A DNA stretch of 64,000 bases from Cryobacterium sp. SO2 (lineage in GTDB: Bacteria; Actinomycetota; Actinomycetes; Actinomycetales; Microbacteriaceae), in NCBI RefSeq assembly GCF_026151165.2, contig NZ_CP117849.1:2418001-2482000 (forward strand), given 5' to 3'. The first letter of the stretch is position 1. Every line of letters begins with the position of its first letter. This document shows, piece by piece, positions 16,884 through 25,248 of this stretch. The notes beneath the pieces are model-generated. The model did no database searches and was not told the origin of the DNA. It saw only the letters and a program-made list of their open reading frames with translations. The translations under genes and the position numbers were made by a program.

Positions 16884-17534
16884 CTACGCCACTCGCCGGC
16901 GACGAATGATCGCTGTGCGCACCAGGACCGGTATAACCGAAAGCACCACAATGCCCACCAACACAACGTCGATGTATCGGGCAGCGAACTCGGATACCCC
17001 GGGAATGTGGGCTAAGCCGTACCCCAGCATGATCACTCCCGTCGCCCACACCGACGCGCCCACGACGTTGAACAGGGTGAAGAGCCCTCGGCGCATTTTC
17101 CCCACGCCTGCGGCGACGGGTGCGAACGTTCGAACCACGGGGACGAATCGGGCCACCAAAACGGCTGCCGGACCGAAACGATCAAAGAACGCCTGCGTGC
17201 GCTGGACGCTCCTTCTGCTGAAGAGCCCGGATTCTCGGCGCTCGAATATTGGCGGGCCGGTTCGACGACCGATGACGTAGCCGACCTGATCTCCAGCGGC
17301 GGCGGAAAGCACGACAGCAGGGATGACCATCCACAAGGGCTGATTGACTGCTCCGCTGAGGGTGAGTACCCCGGCGAAGAAGAGAAGGGTGTCCCCCGGG
17401 AGGAAGAATCCGATGAGGAGACCGGTTTCTGCGAAGACGATGGCGCAGATCACGACCAGCCCCCAGGCTCCTGCACCGGAGATCAACGCTTGAGGGTCAA
17501 GAAAACCGGCGACCGGCAGCATGGAGTGGATCAT
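16884..17534 (-). CDS. DedA-family membrane protein
   Basis: 216 residues, VTT/SNARE-associated DedA domain, probably a phospholipid (undecaprenyl-phosphate or PE) flippase or transporter. Diagnostic features: AETGLLIGFFLPGDTLLF, AAAGDQVGYVIGRR, and the amphipathic F.R.FGPAAVLVARFVPVVRTFAP. GAGGGTAGACGG lies before the ATG at 17534. It is divergent from the COG4705-like gene, and the shared promoter region holds copies of a motif also present before the two-component system. Confidence 0.9.
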   Translation of the reverse strand: MIHSMLPVAGFLDPQALISGAGAWGLVVICAIVFAETGLLIGFFLPGDTLLFFAGVLTLSGAVNQPLWMVIPAVVLSAAAGDQVGYVIGRRTGPPIFERRESGLFSRRSVQRTQAFFDRFGPAAVLVARFVPVVRTFAPVAAGVGKMRRGLFTLFNVVGASVWATGVIMLGYGLAHIPGVSEFAARYIDVVLVGIVVLSVIPVLVRTAIIRRRRVA

Positions 17535-17611
17535 CCGTCTACCCTCGCAACCTGTCTCTAAGAAACGGCCAAGAATGCTGCTGGTTCCTGAGAGATTCGG
17601 TACCGCTGATA

Positions 17612-17626
17612 ACTTCTGTGAGAAGT
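17612..17626. promoter_or_regulatory. Short inverted repeat next to a TCTTAGAC motif
   Basis: ACTTCT-GTG-AGAAGT is a 6-bp perfect inverted repeat, immediately followed by TCTTAGAC (17626-17633). That 8-mer also occurs at 14978-14985 before the response regulator, and TCTTAGA occurs inverted at 17557-17563. Possible response-regulator binding region. Confidence 0.4.
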
Positions 17627-17684
17627 CTTAGACCCGGGCAGTTTCGCTGACTAGTGCTAACCCACTCAGAAGGAGCGTTCACCC

Positions 17685-18482
17685 ATGAACTCAGAGCATT
17701 CCCGCAGTCAGTCGTCCACCCGTCGAATGCTCAACAAGGTTCCAGAGGTCACCCTCGTCTTCTGGGTGATCAAGGTCCTGGCCACCACGGTCGGTGAGAC
17801 CGCCGCGGACTTCCTCAATGTCGACCTGGGGCTCGGGCTCACACTCACCTCAATCGTCATGGCCGTGTTTCTCATCGCCGCTCTCCTCGTGCAGTTCACA
17901 CTCCGCCGCTACGTGCCTGCCGTGTACTGGCTCGCCGTTGTGCTCATCAGCATCGTGGGCACGTTGATCACGGACAACCTCACCGACAGCCTCGGGGTGC
18001 CCTTGTGGGTCACGACAGCAGTGTTCGCCGTTATCCTCGCGGTCACCTTCACAACGTGGTTTCTGTCTGAAGAGACCCTCTCCATCCACTCGATTTTCAC
18101 CACGCGCAGGGAGACGTTCTACTGGCTGGCGGTGCTCTTCACCTTCGCGCTCGGAACCGCGGCCGGCGACCTCGTCGCCGAAAGCCTGGACCTCGGCTAC
18201 CTCGTCGCACTGCTCGTTTTTATCGGCGCTATCGCGCTTGTGGCAGTCGCATATTTCATTTTTCATCTCAATGCCGTGCTGGCGTTCTGGATCGCGTACA
18301 TCCTCACCCGGCCGCTCGGGGCGTCAACCGGTGACCTCCTTTCCCAGCCCGTCGCCGACGGCGGACTCGGGCTGGGCACGACAGGAACAAGTGCGCTGTT
18401 CCTGGCTGTGATCCTCGTCCTGGTGACCGTCCTGTCCGCTCGCTCGCGCAACATCGACGCTCCACTCGTGCAGACCCTGTAA
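17685..18482 (+). CDS. COG4705-like polytopic membrane protein
   Basis: 265 residues with eight predicted membrane helices arranged as four related units. Each unit has a Thr/Asp-rich motif: VGETAADFL, GTLITDNLTD, GTAAGDLVAES and GASTGDLLSQP. This repeated (T/G)xxx(A/T)(G/A)D(L/F) pattern is the hallmark of the COG4705 group, whose function is uncertain (a transporter role has been suggested). AAGGAG precedes the start. Likely under the nearby two-component system (inference). Confidence 0.75.
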   Translation: MNSEHSRSQSSTRRMLNKVPEVTLVFWVIKVLATTVGETAADFLNVDLGLGLTLTSIVMAVFLIAALLVQFTLRRYVPAVYWLAVVLISIVGTLITDNLTDSLGVPLWVTTAVFAVILAVTFTTWFLSEETLSIHSIFTTRRETFYWLAVLFTFALGTAAGDLVAESLDLGYLVALLVFIGAIALVAVAYFIFHLNAVLAFWIAYILTRPLGASTGDLLSQPVADGGLGLGTTGTSALFLAVILVLVTVLSARSRNIDAPLVQTL

Positions 18483-18490
18483 ACGAGTGT

Positions 18491-18819
18491 CAGTGCACGG
18501 TTACGGCGATCTTTCCTTCGGCGTGACCACTTCGCAGTCGTTCGATCGCCTCGGCGAGTTAGCCGAGGACCTTGGCGATCTGCACACCGATCAATCCGAT
18601 CGCGGAAGTCGCCTCTGTGAACAGGACTGTGGCACCCGATGCTATTCCGGCGGTGGTCACTGCGCCGTGCTCGGTGAACAACGCGGTAGGGAGGGCCGCC
18701 GCGTCGGTGAAGGAGGGTGAGTCGGGGATGACGATGACGCGCCGGTGGTTAAGCTGCCCCTGTCCGGCTGCGTAGACCGGAAGCACCCTCTTCACGTAAC
18801 CGATACCGTCGCCGGTCAC
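18491..18819 (-). pseudogene. Internally deleted MDR/quinone-oxidoreductase pseudogene
   Basis: The minus strand reads part of a zinc-independent medium-chain dehydrogenase: PDSPSFTDAAALPTALFTEH, then ATSAIGLIGVQIAKVLG (the end of the cofactor-binding motif). An in-frame TAA follows at once, and after it, still in frame, the family's C-terminus LAEAIERLRSGHAEGKIAVT. Roughly 130 residues between these two parts are missing and the N-terminal catalytic domain is absent. It lies downstream of the CMD gene on the same strand, probably a former operon partner. Confidence 0.8.
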
Positions 18820-18881
18820 CTAGGCGGTCATGGTCTTGTCGACGAGCGAATCCTGCTGGTCTGGCTTATTGCTGGTCTGGT

Positions 18882-19226
18882 TCATTGTTCGGCGAAGACA
18901 CGCTTGGCGACATTCATCGAGCCCATCCCCTTGGGCCAGCCCGCGTAGAAGGTGACATGGGTGATGGTTTCGATGAGCTCGTCCTGGGTCACACCGTTCG
19001 CCACGGCGTGACCGAGGTGGAAGGCGAGTTGGTCGTAGTCGCCGCCGGCCGCGAGCACAGCAACGGTGATGAGGCTGCGGTCCCGAGGGGACAGTTCAGG
19101 ACGGTTCCAGACATCCTCGAACAGGACGTCGTCGGTGAGGGCCGCGAGCTTGGGAGAGAAGTCGCCGAGAATTCGGCGGCCTCCGCCGACCTGCTTGCGG
19201 TTCTGGTTGCTGGTGGTGTCAGTCAT
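18882..19226 (-). CDS. Carboxymuconolactone decarboxylase (CMD) family protein
   Basis: 114 residues of the CMD/AhpD-like helical fold: LSPRDRSLITVAVLAAGG, HLGHAVANGVTQDELIE, THVTFYAGWPKGM. The CxxC pair of AhpD peroxidases is absent, so it fits the gamma-carboxymuconolactone decarboxylase-like branch rather than an antioxidant enzyme. It is divergent from a cupin gene and upstream of the deleted dehydrogenase pseudogene. CMD, cupin and dehydrogenase genes commonly form one small redox operon; here it has been disrupted. Confidence 0.85.
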   Translation of the reverse strand: MTDTTSNQNRKQVGGGRRILGDFSPKLAALTDDVLFEDVWNRPELSPRDRSLITVAVLAAGGDYDQLAFHLGHAVANGVTQDELIETITHVTFYAGWPKGMGSMNVAKRVFAEQ

Positions 19227-19392
19227 AGCGCTACTCAACCGCACGTGCTCCGTATGCGGGAGGCCCTGGTGGAGGACGTACTGGGAGGGCCTCCCTCATT
19301 GGTTGCATCTGTCGTAACGTCGTCCCATCGGCGTCGACCTGCCCCGGGCATCGCCCGCGCATCAACCAGCACCACTGTTAAGGAGAAACACC

Positions 19393-19794
19393 ATGCAGAT
19401 CGAACCCCAGAACCCCACCGTCAAGAACCCGGCCGCTCAGTTCGCCGGCGACGTGTGGCTTGACCTCGTCGCCACGCCCCACACCGACGACCAGCGGATG
19501 ACCGTCGCCACCGTGCGCTTCGCCCCCGGCGCCCGAACCGCCTGGCACTCCCACGCACGCGGCCAGTACCTCCGCGTCACCCAGGGAGTAGCCCGCTTCG
19601 GTGCCCGCGACGGCAGCATCATCGAGGTCCACCCCGGGCAGACGCTGTACACCCCACCCGGCGAAGAACACTTCCACGCCGCGTCCGGTGGCACCTTCAT
19701 GGAGCACATCGCCATGCTCGAAGCCGGCGACGATCCCTCGGCCACCACCGTGTGGCTCGAGCACGTCACCGACGACGAGTACAACGGCAAGTAA
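19393..19794 (+). CDS. Cupin-domain protein
   Basis: 133-residue single-domain cupin. Motif 1 is GARTAWHSHARGQYLRV (two His, Gln in place of the usual Glu environment) and motif 2 is PGEEHFHAA, giving a metal site. It resembles the (R)-mandelonitrile-lyase-like cupins that sit beside CMD genes. TAAGGAGAAACACC gives a strong ribosome site. A hairpin terminator separates it from the convergent MarR gene. Confidence 0.87.
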   Translation: MQIEPQNPTVKNPAAQFAGDVWLDLVATPHTDDQRMTVATVRFAPGARTAWHSHARGQYLRVTQGVARFGARDGSIIEVHPGQTLYTPPGEEHFHAASGGTFMEHIAMLEAGDDPSATTVWLEHVTDDEYNGK

Positions 19795-19806
19795 CCGCAC
19801 ACCTCT

Positions 19807-19850
19807 GGCGACGACCCCGAACCGATCGAGTCTCGGCCGGGGTCGCCGCC
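19807..19850. terminator. Bidirectional hairpin between cupin and MarR genes
   Basis: GGCGACGACCCCG (19807-19819) pairs with CGGGGTCGCCGCC (19838-19850) with one mismatch, loop 18 nt. It sits 12 nt after the cupin stop and abuts the end of the convergent MarR gene. Confidence 0.65.
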
Positions 19851-19851
19851 C

Positions 19852-20298
19852 CTATGAGCGGTTCGTCGTGATGATGTCGTAATCCTGTAGGGCGGTCAGC
19901 TGAACGAGGAGGCGCGTGGCCTCCTGACCGGGAAGGATGTCACCCAGCATGCCAGCGAGGTGTGATTCAGCTGCCGCCTCGGCCGCCGCCACGGTGGTCG
20001 CTCCGGTCTGGGTGAGGGCCACGATGGAGGATCGCCGGTCAGTGGGGTTGGCCGAACGCACCGCGAGGCCATCCCGTTCGAGCCGGTCAACGAGCTTGCT
20101 GGTTGCTCCGACCGTGATCGACATTTTCACGGAGATGTCCTGCACCCGAGCAGACCCCGCTGTTGAGCGGATCGCGGCAAGTGCCTGAAATGTGGCCAGG
20201 GACACCCCAACTGTTGCTTCCAGGTGGGCATCGAGTCCGTTCCAGAGCTTGATCTCCAATCTCACCAGCTCCGAAAAGACATCCAAATAGCGACTCAT
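19852..20298 (-). CDS. MarR-family transcriptional regulator
   Basis: 148 residues, MarR winged helix: VSLATFQALAAIRST, VQDISVKMSITVGATSKLVDRLERDGL (recognition region) and RSANPTDRRSSIVALT forming the wing. The start at 20298 (MSRYLDVF) is preferred over an upstream ATG at 20370. It probably regulates the neighbouring CMD/cupin genes or the ABC operon behind it; a 5+1+5 palindrome at 24551-24561 is a candidate site. Confidence 0.85.
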   Translation of the reverse strand: MSRYLDVFSELVRLEIKLWNGLDAHLEATVGVSLATFQALAAIRSTAGSARVQDISVKMSITVGATSKLVDRLERDGLAVRSANPTDRRSSIVALTQTGATTVAAAEAAAESHLAGMLGDILPGQEATRLLVQLTALQDYDIITTNRS

Positions 20299-20419
20299 TG
20301 ATTCCAGCTTCCCTGTGTGTTCATCAGTATTCCCTGTACGGAGCCAAGCCGACCGCACATCTGGTGGCACGCAATGTCACTCAAGCCAATTGCAGTGATG
20401 CTGGGCCACTCAGGTGGGC

Positions 20420-21322
20420 CTAGAGGTGTTCCGTCAGCCAAGTGCCCGCAATAGTCGACGCCGGTGCTTGCTTGTCGATGCTCTCCGCGTTGAGGGCGAT
20501 GAGGCCCTCGGGCGTCAGCGCGGCGCTGATTTCGTTGATGATGCCTTGAGCCTCAGCGTCGAGCTTGTCGCTGGCGATCGGCACCACATGTGACGGGAGA
20601 AACAGGCCCTTGGGGTCTTCCAGTGCCACCAGGTCGTTGGATCCGATCGCGGGGTCGGCCGTGTAGATGACGGCGAGTTGGATCGCATCGTCCCGCAGTG
20701 CTTTCAGGGTCAACGGTCCACCGCCGTCCTCGATCGGGGTGAAACCGACCGTGACACCGTATTCGCTCTCGAGTCCCTTCGGGCCGTCCGGTCGGTTCTC
20801 GCCCTCACTGTTGCCGCCCAGGGTGATCGGCACGGGGACTGCGGCGAGGTCGGCGATGGTCGTGACGCCGTACTTCTCAGCGAACTCGCGAGTGACGACG
20901 AAGGAATTCTGGTCGGTCGCCGATGACTCGTCGAGAACGTGCAAACCGTCGGGCGCCGCCGCCACCAGAGCGTCGTAAACCTCGTCGGCTAGACGGGCGG
21001 ACGTACCGGGTTCCCAGTAGGTGAGCAGCGGCCCGGTGTACTCCGGGAAGAGATCAACGGCGCCGCTCTCAATCTCCGACACATAGACCTCCCGCTGGCC
21101 GATGAGGAAGTCACGTTCCACGGTGTATCCGGCGGATTCGAGTGCCTGCGAATAGATCTCGGCGATGATCTCGCTGGAGTAATAATCCTGCGAGCCGACC
21201 ACGATGGTCTCAGACGACGACGATCCGGTTGCGCCGAGCGAGTCCGTGCTCGTGCAGCCCGCAAGGCCGATCGACACGACGGCCAGGCCGGCGGCCAGTG
21301 GAATAATCCGAGTGAATTTCAT
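20420..21322 (-). CDS. Osmoprotectant ABC transporter substrate-binding lipoprotein (OpuC/OsmF type)
   Basis: 300-residue glycine betaine/choline-type binding protein. A signal peptide with lipobox (IGLAGC) anchors it to the outer membrane face. The mature domain begins TIVVGSQDYYSSEIIAEIYSQ and has GAVDLFPEYTGPLL and AVIYTADPAI, all usual for OpuAC-like proteins. Its start overlaps the stop of the upstream permease gene by 4 bp. It delivers quaternary amines such as glycine betaine or choline; the ligand is inferred from family. Confidence 0.88.
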   Translation of the reverse strand: MKFTRIIPLAAGLAVVSIGLAGCTSTDSLGATGSSSSETIVVGSQDYYSSEIIAEIYSQALESAGYTVERDFLIGQREVYVSEIESGAVDLFPEYTGPLLTYWEPGTSARLADEVYDALVAAAPDGLHVLDESSATDQNSFVVTREFAEKYGVTTIADLAAVPVPITLGGNSEGENRPDGPKGLESEYGVTVGFTPIEDGGGPLTLKALRDDAIQLAVIYTADPAIGSNDLVALEDPKGLFLPSHVVPIASDKLDAEAQGIINEISAALTPEGLIALNAESIDKQAPASTIAGTWLTEHL

Positions 21323-22014
21323 GTGCTTCTTTCTGTGACAGGTGCAGGGGTGGAAGTGTCGAGGGTGCGCGCGCCCATCCAGCGCACGACGAGGGCGAGT
21401 ACGCCGTCCAGGGCCAGGGCCAGAATCACGACCAGAATTGAGCCGCCGATCATCTCGTCGTATTCGCGGCTCTTGAGTCCGGTGAAGATGAAGCGACCCA
21501 GCCCGGCGTCGGCCGTGTATGCGGCCAGGGTGGCGGTCGCCACGACTTGAAGCGTCGCCGAGCGGAGACCACCGACGATGATCGGGGCGGCCAGGGGCAG
21601 CTCGACCCCACGCACAATCTGCGCCTCGGAAAGCCCGACGGCCCGTGCGGCATCCACCGTGATCAGGTCGGTGGCGGCGACGCCAGCATAGGCTCCGGTC
21701 AGCAAGGGCGGGATGGCGAGGATGATCAGCGCGAGCATCGGCGCCCCGAGCCCGATTCCCAAAGCCAGGCCCAGCACCGTGAGAAGTCCGAGGGTCGGGA
21801 TCGCTCGAGCCGCGCCGGCAAGCACCACGATGACTCCCCCACCCCGCCGGCGATGTCCCAGGATCACTCCGACCGGAAGAGCCAGGCCAGCTGCGACCCC
21901 GAGCACCCCGATCGTGATGAGCACGTGTTCGACGAGCCGCTGCGGGACGCCGCCCGATCCCGTCCAGGTGTCCGGCGCGAGGAACCACGCGATCGTCTCA
22001 GCCCACAACGACAT
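21319..22014 (-). CDS. Osmoprotectant ABC transporter permease (second)
   Basis: 231 residues, five to six membrane helices, BPD_transp_1 domain. The coupling (EAA) loop reads DAARAVGLSEAQIVRGVELP, and VIVGGLRSATLQVVATATLAA follows. It pairs with the adjacent homologous permease; each is about 220-230 residues, so the translocation pore is a heterodimer as in OsmW/OsmY. It overlaps both neighbouring genes. Confidence 0.88.
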   Translation of the reverse strand: MSLWAETIAWFLAPDTWTGSGGVPQRLVEHVLITIGVLGVAAGLALPVGVILGHRRRGGGVIVVLAGAARAIPTLGLLTVLGLALGIGLGAPMLALIILAIPPLLTGAYAGVAATDLITVDAARAVGLSEAQIVRGVELPLAAPIIVGGLRSATLQVVATATLAAYTADAGLGRFIFTGLKSREYDEMIGGSILVVILALALDGVLALVVRWMGARTLDTSTPAPVTERST

Positions 22015-22666
22015 TTGCCTTGTCCTTTCGCGGGGAGGCCTGTAGCCAGGGTGTCAACGCCCGGCCCAACACGGCCAGAATCAGGTCGATCGCCACGGCG
22101 ATCATGACGGTGAGAACGAGCCCGGTGACGACTTCACCGACGATGCCGCGTTGGAATCCGTCAGTGAAAAGCGTGCCCAGGCTGGAGACACCGGTGAGCG
22201 CTCCGATCGTCGCCAGGCTGACCGTGCTGACCGAGACCACACGCAGGCCCGCGATGAGGATTGGCGAGGCGAGCGGTAGTTCAACGTCCCAGAAGCGGCG
22301 CCATGGTGAGTATCCAACCGAGGATGCCGCCGCCAACGCGGACTGGGGCACCGACTCGAACGCGTCACCGGCCGAGCGGGTCAGGATGGCGACTCCGTAG
22401 GCCGTGAGAACGATGACAGCGGTAGCAGGTGATCTCAGACCGGTGCCGAAAATCGACGGGACGAGGATGAACATGGGCAGCGCGGGAATCGCGTAGAGCA
22501 CCCCGATGGCGCCCAGAGCAGGTCCGCGCACTCGGCGGAGACCGTTCACGATACGGCCGAGCGGCACCGCGACCAGCAGGCTGAGCAGAATCGCCGGAAG
22601 AACGAGGGACAGGTGTGCCGCTGTCAACTCGAGGATCCTGTCCAGGTTCTGGCTAAGCCAGTTCAC
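21998..22666 (-). CDS. Osmoprotectant ABC transporter permease (first)
   Basis: 222 residues, BPD_transp_1 membrane domain starting MNWLSQNLDRILELTAAHLS, typical of OpuCB/OsmW-type permeases. LGAIGVLYAIPALPMF and the coupling loop AASSVGYSPWRRFWDVELP are visible. The gene overlaps the ATPase gene by 4 bp upstream and the second permease by 17 bp downstream. Confidence 0.88.
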   Translation of the reverse strand: MNWLSQNLDRILELTAAHLSLVLPAILLSLLVAVPLGRIVNGLRRVRGPALGAIGVLYAIPALPMFILVPSIFGTGLRSPATAVIVLTAYGVAILTRSAGDAFESVPQSALAAASSVGYSPWRRFWDVELPLASPILIAGLRVVSVSTVSLATIGALTGVSSLGTLFTDGFQRGIVGEVVTGLVLTVMIAVAIDLILAVLGRALTPWLQASPRKDKANVVVG

Positions 22667-23475
22667 GGTGCCAGAGCCCCGAGAAACCGGCCGGTGCGAT
22701 CGACCACGAGCCGCACACCGTTGACCTCACGTACCGACAGGGCACGGGAGGGATCTGCCGCCCCGACGAACTCTGCGACGTAGGCGTCGGCCGGTTGGGT
22801 CAGCAGCTGGGCAGGCGTGCCGCGTTGGGCGACCTCGCCGCCGGCGCGGAGCAGCACGACTTCGTCGCCCAGCGCGAAAGCCTCATCGACATCGTGCGTG
22901 ACGAACACGATGGTCTTGCCGAGTTCACGGTGCAGGCGCCGCACTTCGTCCTGCAGCTCGCGGCGCACGATCGGGTCAACGGCCCCGAAGGGCTCGTCCA
23001 TGAGAAGGATGTTTGGATCCGCTGCCAGGGCGCGGGCAACGCCGACTCGCTGCTGCTGCCCGCCGGAGAGTTGCGCCGGGTACCGGCCCGCCAGGGCACG
23101 ATCCAGGCCGACCCGTTCCAACAGCCCCAGCGCATCCCGACGTGCGGAAACCCGGGAACGGCCGTTGAGCACCGGGACCGTGGCGACATTGTCGACAACG
23201 GTTCGGTGGGGCAGCAAACCGCCACCCTGCAGAACGTACCCGATCGATCGCCGAAGGCTAGTGGGCTCCATCGTGCGAATATCGCGGCCATCGATGAGGA
23301 CACGGCCCCCGGTCGGGGCAACCATACGGTTGACCATCCGCAGCAGCGTGGTCTTGCCCGACCCGGAGGACCCGACAAGCGCGATCATGGCGTGACTCGG
23401 GATCTGGAGGGACAGGTCGCGAACGGCGGCAGCGCCGCTCGGATAGACCTTGGAGACCTTGTCGAACTCGATCAC
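22663..23475 (-). CDS. Osmoprotectant ABC transporter ATP-binding protein
   Basis: 270 residues. Walker A GSSGSGKTTL, Q-loop in YVLQGGGLLPHRT, signature LSGGQQQRVGVARAL, Walker B ILLMDEPFGAVD and switch His FVTHDVDEA. This is the OpuCA/ProV class, but only a short C-terminal extension follows in place of tandem CBS domains, so ionic-strength gating through CBS is unlikely. It overlaps the dehydrogenase gene upstream and the permease downstream. Confidence 0.92.
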   Translation of the reverse strand: MIEFDKVSKVYPSGAAAVRDLSLQIPSHAMIALVGSSGSGKTTLLRMVNRMVAPTGGRVLIDGRDIRTMEPTSLRRSIGYVLQGGGLLPHRTVVDNVATVPVLNGRSRVSARRDALGLLERVGLDRALAGRYPAQLSGGQQQRVGVARALAADPNILLMDEPFGAVDPIVRRELQDEVRRLHRELGKTIVFVTHDVDEAFALGDEVVLLRAGGEVAQRGTPAQLLTQPADAYVAEFVGAADPSRALSVREVNGVRLVVDRTGRFLGALAP

Positions 23476-24455
23476 CGGGTCAGCACGACAAGCTTGCCGC
23501 CCGCGACGCCGCCCTCCATGTCGCGGTGCGCCTGCACGATCTCATCGAGCCGGTAGACCCGACCGACCGGAACCCGCGCCCGGCCGGCGACGACGGCGTC
23601 AAGGAAGCCCTGCAGCTCGGCCGCAGAGAGGTCGGCGGCCTCCCCGGAGTAGGCGGTGAGTCGCACGCCGTTCGGAAGCCAGTCCATCGGATAGAACTCG
23701 CTGATCGTCCACTGGTCGCTCAGCATGCCCGTGAAGCAGACCGTCCCTCCGGTGCGCACGGCACGCAGAGTGTCGCGCATCACGTTGACGCCGACCAGCT
23801 CGACGGCGCCATCGACACCGCCCGGCACGATCTCCCGCACCCGCGCGGCCACCGAACCGTCATCGATGATCACGTGGTCCACACCGGCGGCCTCGAGCAG
23901 ATTGCGACTCGCCGGGTTGCGGGTGGTGGCGAGCACCGTCATCCCGCGAAGCGCACCGAGAGTGGCCAGGGCCAATCCCACCGACGACGTGCCGCCGCGG
24001 ATGAGCAGGCTCTGTCCGTCGACGGCTTCCAGGCCGACCCGGAGAGATCCGGCCGCGGTCTGGAGCATCTCGGGCACGGCGCCGAGCACGTCCCAGCCCA
24101 GGGAGCTCGAGAAGGGAACGACGATGCGTGCGGGCACGGAGACGTATTCCGCATAACCGCCGTCGAAGGCCCGGCCCATACCGCCCATCATTGCCGCGAC
24201 ACTCGTCCCGATCGGGAACTCGTCGCCGGGCGCATCCACGACGACCCCGACCGCTTCGATGCCGGGGATGCGCGGGAACGACCCGGTCGAGGCAACGCCG
24301 GACCGGAAGTGCAGTTCGGAACGGTTGAGCCCGAACGCCTCGACCCGGATCAAGACCCATCCAGTTTGGGGCGTCGGGATCGGAACGTTGCGGATCTGGA
24401 GCGCCTCTGGGCCACCCGGCTGGTCGATGACGACCGCACGCATCGTGCCGGTCAT
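23472..24455 (-). CDS. Zinc-independent MDR quinone oxidoreductase
   Basis: 327-residue medium-chain dehydrogenase. The N-terminal GroES-like domain begins MRAVVIDQPGGPEALQ, and EAFGLNRSELHFRSG replaces the zinc-ligand region; the Rossmann domain has RGGTSSVGLALATLGALRG. It would reduce quinones or enals with NADPH. It is the first gene of the ABC operon, overlapping the ATPase gene by 4 bp, an unusual partner. A start 12 bp downstream (24443) is possible. Confidence 0.85.
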   Translation of the reverse strand: MTGTMRAVVIDQPGGPEALQIRNVPIPTPQTGWVLIRVEAFGLNRSELHFRSGVASTGSFPRIPGIEAVGVVVDAPGDEFPIGTSVAAMMGGMGRAFDGGYAEYVSVPARIVVPFSSSLGWDVLGAVPEMLQTAAGSLRVGLEAVDGQSLLIRGGTSSVGLALATLGALRGMTVLATTRNPASRNLLEAAGVDHVIIDDGSVAARVREIVPGGVDGAVELVGVNVMRDTLRAVRTGGTVCFTGMLSDQWTISEFYPMDWLPNGVRLTAYSGEAADLSAAELQGFLDAVVAGRARVPVGRVYRLDEIVQAHRDMEGGVAGGKLVVLTR

Positions 24456-24550
24456 GCGCGCGCCGCCGCCCAGAAACAAGCCCGAACCATCACGTTCTCC
24501 AAACTGTCATGGCCTGCACTCATGTGCATTCCTAAGAATATAATGTAGTG

Positions 24551-24561
24551 GAAGATTCTTC
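24551..24561. promoter_or_regulatory. Short palindrome between divergent dehydrogenase and isochorismatase-like genes
   Basis: GAAGA-T-TCTTC in an AT-rich 30-bp stretch. Position and composition fit a regulator site, possibly for the MarR protein encoded at 19852-20298. Evidence is weak. Confidence 0.3.
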
Positions 24562-24621
24562 TATACGATAGGCCTCTGATCCGGCCCGTCGGTCTCTCCG
24601 CCACCGTAGAAAGGCTCCACC

Positions 24622-25221
24622 ATGACCTCCCCCAAGAGCATTGCAGTCCTCGTGATCGACATGCAGAACGACACCGTGCACCCCGACGGCGCCTACGCGG
24701 GAACCGGTGCCGCCGAGCACGCTGCGAGCCAGAATGTCGTGCCGAATGTGCGCTCCATCTTGGATGCGGCGCGAATGTCCGGAACGCCCGTCTTCCACAG
24801 CCGGATGATTGTCTATCCCCAGCCGGGACTCGGCGGCGACAATGCCCCGATCTTCCGCATGCTGGCACCCGACACTTTCACACTCGGTAGCTGGGGAGCT
24901 CAGATCGTCGACGAGCTCACCCCCGCGGACAACGAGATCGTGCTCGACCGCACCCGAATGAGCGTCTTCAACGGCACCAGCCTCGACAGCATGCTCCGCA
25001 ATCTCGGCATCCGCACGCTTGTCGTGGCCGGCGCGTGGACGAACATGGCCGTCGAGCACACTATCCGGGATGCCGCGGACCTCGGCTACGAGGTCACGAT
25101 CGTGACGGATGCCACGTCCAGCCTCAGTGCCGAGTGGCAGCACGCCGCCCTCAACTTCGCGCTCACCAACATCGCCACGGCGACCGACACCGCATCTGCA
25201 GTGGCCGCGCTGCGTCAGTAG
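24622..25221 (+). CDS. Isochorismatase-fold protein with altered catalytic residues
   Basis: 199 residues of the cysteine-hydrolase/isochorismatase superfamily. VLVIDMQND gives the catalytic Asp, and FNGTSLDSMLRNLGIRTLVVAG is the usual core. The nucleophile position reads WTNMAVEHT, with Ala where family enzymes have Cys, and the catalytic Lys region reads DRTRMSVF with Arg. It may be a non-cysteine hydrolase such as the isochorismatase branch, or a non-catalytic binding protein. It starts an operon with a tautomerase gene. Confidence 0.8.
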   Translation: MTSPKSIAVLVIDMQNDTVHPDGAYAGTGAAEHAASQNVVPNVRSILDAARMSGTPVFHSRMIVYPQPGLGGDNAPIFRMLAPDTFTLGSWGAQIVDELTPADNEIVLDRTRMSVFNGTSLDSMLRNLGIRTLVVAGAWTNMAVEHTIRDAADLGYEVTIVTDATSSLSAEWQHAALNFALTNIATATDTASAVAALRQ

Positions 25222-25248
25222 ACTGATCGCCCGCACACTGGAGGCAGC

